DNA of 6,203 nucleotides. Source: CAYNST01 sp964546435. GTDB lineage: Bacteria > Pseudomonadota > Gammaproteobacteria > Pseudomonadales > Cellvibrionaceae. Both the position numbers and the translations under genes were made by a program. This document shows, one piece after another, positions 5,250-6,203 of this stretch; within the stretch, counting starts at the first letter, position 1, and the number at the start of each line of letters is the position of its first letter. The notes beneath the pieces are model-generated. The model was not told the DNA's origin. It did not search any database and saw only the letters and a list, made by a program, of their open reading frames with translations. The stretch lies in the NCBI GenBank assembly GCA_964546435.1, contig CAZJKJ010000110.1:1-6203 (forward strand), read 5' to 3'.

Positions 5250-6203
5250 CCGAACAGGTCGGCCTGGCGCGGCGCGGGCGCCAGCTGCGCGCGCAGCCGC
5301 ACCGGGTCGTCCAGGCGCGCCCGCGGGTGGTGGTCCAGCACGCTGACGAATGGCAGCAGCTTCTTCAGCGGCGCGCGCAGGCGGCCCAGGTCCTCCAGCC
5401 GCAGGCGGCCATGCCGGCGCGCGCTCACCAGTTTGTCGACGTTGCGCGCGCCCAGGCCCGGCACCCGCAGCAGCATCTCGCGCGGGGCGGTGTTGAGGTC
5501 CACCGGGAAGTGCTGCGGATGGCGCAGCGCCCAGGCCAGCTTGGGGTCGATGTCCAGGTCCAGCATGCTGGCGCCGGTCCCGTCGGCCGCGGCCGGCGGC
5601 ACGATCTCCTCCACGCCGAAGCCGTAGAAGCGCAGCAGCCAGTCGGCCTGGTACAGGCGGTGCTCGCGCTGCAGCGGCGGGGCGCGCGGCGGCAGCTGGG
5701 CCGAGGCGTCGGGGATCGGGCTGAAGGCCGAGTAGTACACCCGGCGCATGCGGAAGTCGCCGTACAGCGCATTGCTGGTGCGCAGGATCACCCCGTCGTC
5801 CGCGCCATCGGCGCCGACGATCATCTGCGTGCTCTGCCCGGCCGGCGCGAACCGCGGCAGGCGCCGGCGCGGGCCGGTCCTGACCACCCGGGCCGCCTTG
5901 CGCGCCTCGGTGTTCTCGTCGATGCGCCAGCGCAGCTCGCCCATCGCCCCGCGGATGCCGTCGGCGCGCTTCTCCGGCGCCAGCTTCGCCAGGCCTTCCT
6001 CGGTGGGCAGCTCGACGTTGATGCTCAGCCGGTCGGCGTAGCGGCCGGCCTTCTGCAGCAGCTCCGGCGAGGCCTCGGGAATGGTCTTGAGGTGGATGTA
6101 GCCGGCGAAGTGGTGGTCCTCGCGCAGGCTGCGCGCCACCTCCACCATCTGCTCCATGGTGTAGTCGCCGTTGCGGATGATGCCGCTGGAGAGGAACAGC
6201 CCC
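5246..6203 (-). CDS. Putative DNA modification/repair radical SAM protein (TIGR03916 type), N-terminus outside window
   Basis: 318 residues are visible. The frame stays open to the window edge; the first full codon ends at 6202, reading GLFLSSGIIRNGDYT before the internal Met at 6157, so that Met is not the start. Numbering from Met 6157: 1-60 is the rest of the radical SAM barrel (YIHLKTIPEASPEL, DRLSINVELPTEEGL); QMIVGADGADD at 111-121 and ALYGDFRMRRVYYSAFSPIP at 130-149 are strong family blocks; 217-262 is a helix-hairpin-helix region (PVDLNTAPREML, VPGLGARNVDKLV), which normally contacts the DNA backbone. The CxxxCxxC cluster that binds the iron-sulphur centre must lie in the missing part. 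The chain ends QADLFG (298-303), resembling a sliding-clamp binding motif. The family is assigned to DNA repair or modification by its linkage to a uracil-DNA-glycosylase-like protein; the reaction is unknown. It is translationally coupled to the downstream DUF4130 gene. Confidence 0.92.
   Translation of the reverse strand, partial: GLFLSSGIIRNGDYTMEQMVEVARSLREDHHFAGYIHLKTIPEASPELLQKAGRYADRLSINVELPTEEGLAKLAPEKRADGIRGAMGELRWRIDENTEARKAARVVRTGPRRRLPRFAPAGQSTQMIVGADGADDGVILRTSNALYGDFRMRRVYYSAFSPIPDASAQLPPRAPPLQREHRLYQADWLLRFYGFGVEEIVPPAAADGTGASMLDLDIDPKLAWALRHPQHFPVDLNTAPREMLLRVPGLGARNVDKLVSARRHGRLRLEDLGRLRAPLKKLLPFVSVLDHHPRARLDDPVRLRAQLAPAPRQADLFG

Noticed and set aside
4527..5627. Open frame of 366 codons on the plus strand
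   Set aside because: It is antisense to the DUF4130 and radical SAM genes, whose family blocks are unmistakable; the His/Arg/Gln-rich translation looks non-natural.

Overview
The window is very GC-rich (around 70% by eye, with third codon positions almost all G or C). Its genes resemble those of the Xanthomonadaceae/Lysobacteraceae (Lysobacter, Luteimonas, Pseudoxanthomonas, Stenotrophomonas relatives). This placement is inferred from composition and protein style; no rRNA or other marker gene is present. No tRNA, rRNA, CRISPR array, insertion sequence or phage gene is visible, and no gene-free stretch exceeds about 125 bases.

Left part, rightward (2-2497): the C-terminal part of a diguanylate cyclase with an intact GGEEF active site and an RxxD inhibitory site; a transglutaminase-like protein of 282 aa with the catalytic Cys and Asp but Ser where the usual catalytic His is expected; a small exported protein with two canonical EF-hand calcium loops (117 aa); and a 68-aa hydrophilic protein of unknown function. 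The EF-hand gene is flanked by strong inverted repeats, two in its leader and a near-perfect 12-bp hairpin between it and the 68-aa gene. A perfect 11-bp inverted repeat lies where this block meets the leftward deacetylase gene and probably ends transcription from both sides.

Middle (2538-4432): two divergent genes for exported enzymes, a NodB-fold polysaccharide deacetylase (leftward) and an SMP-30/gluconolactonase-like six-bladed propeller protein (rightward). They share a 125-bp intergenic region with a short GC-rich tandem repeat. Both carry signal peptides, so an envelope or periplasmic role is likely, though nothing in the sequence links their substrates.

Right part, leftward (4422-6203): the most interesting segment. 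A radical SAM protein of the 'putative DNA modification/repair' type (N-terminus outside the window) ends in a helix-hairpin-helix region and a C-terminal QADLF tail resembling a sliding-clamp binding motif. It overlaps by ATGA with a DUF4130-type 'putative DNA metabolism' protein. This pair is known mainly from its association with a uracil-DNA-glycosylase-family protein; its biochemical function has, as far as I know, not been established. No glycosylase domain is encoded within the window. The DUF4130 gene and the propeller gene converge and overlap by 11 bases.
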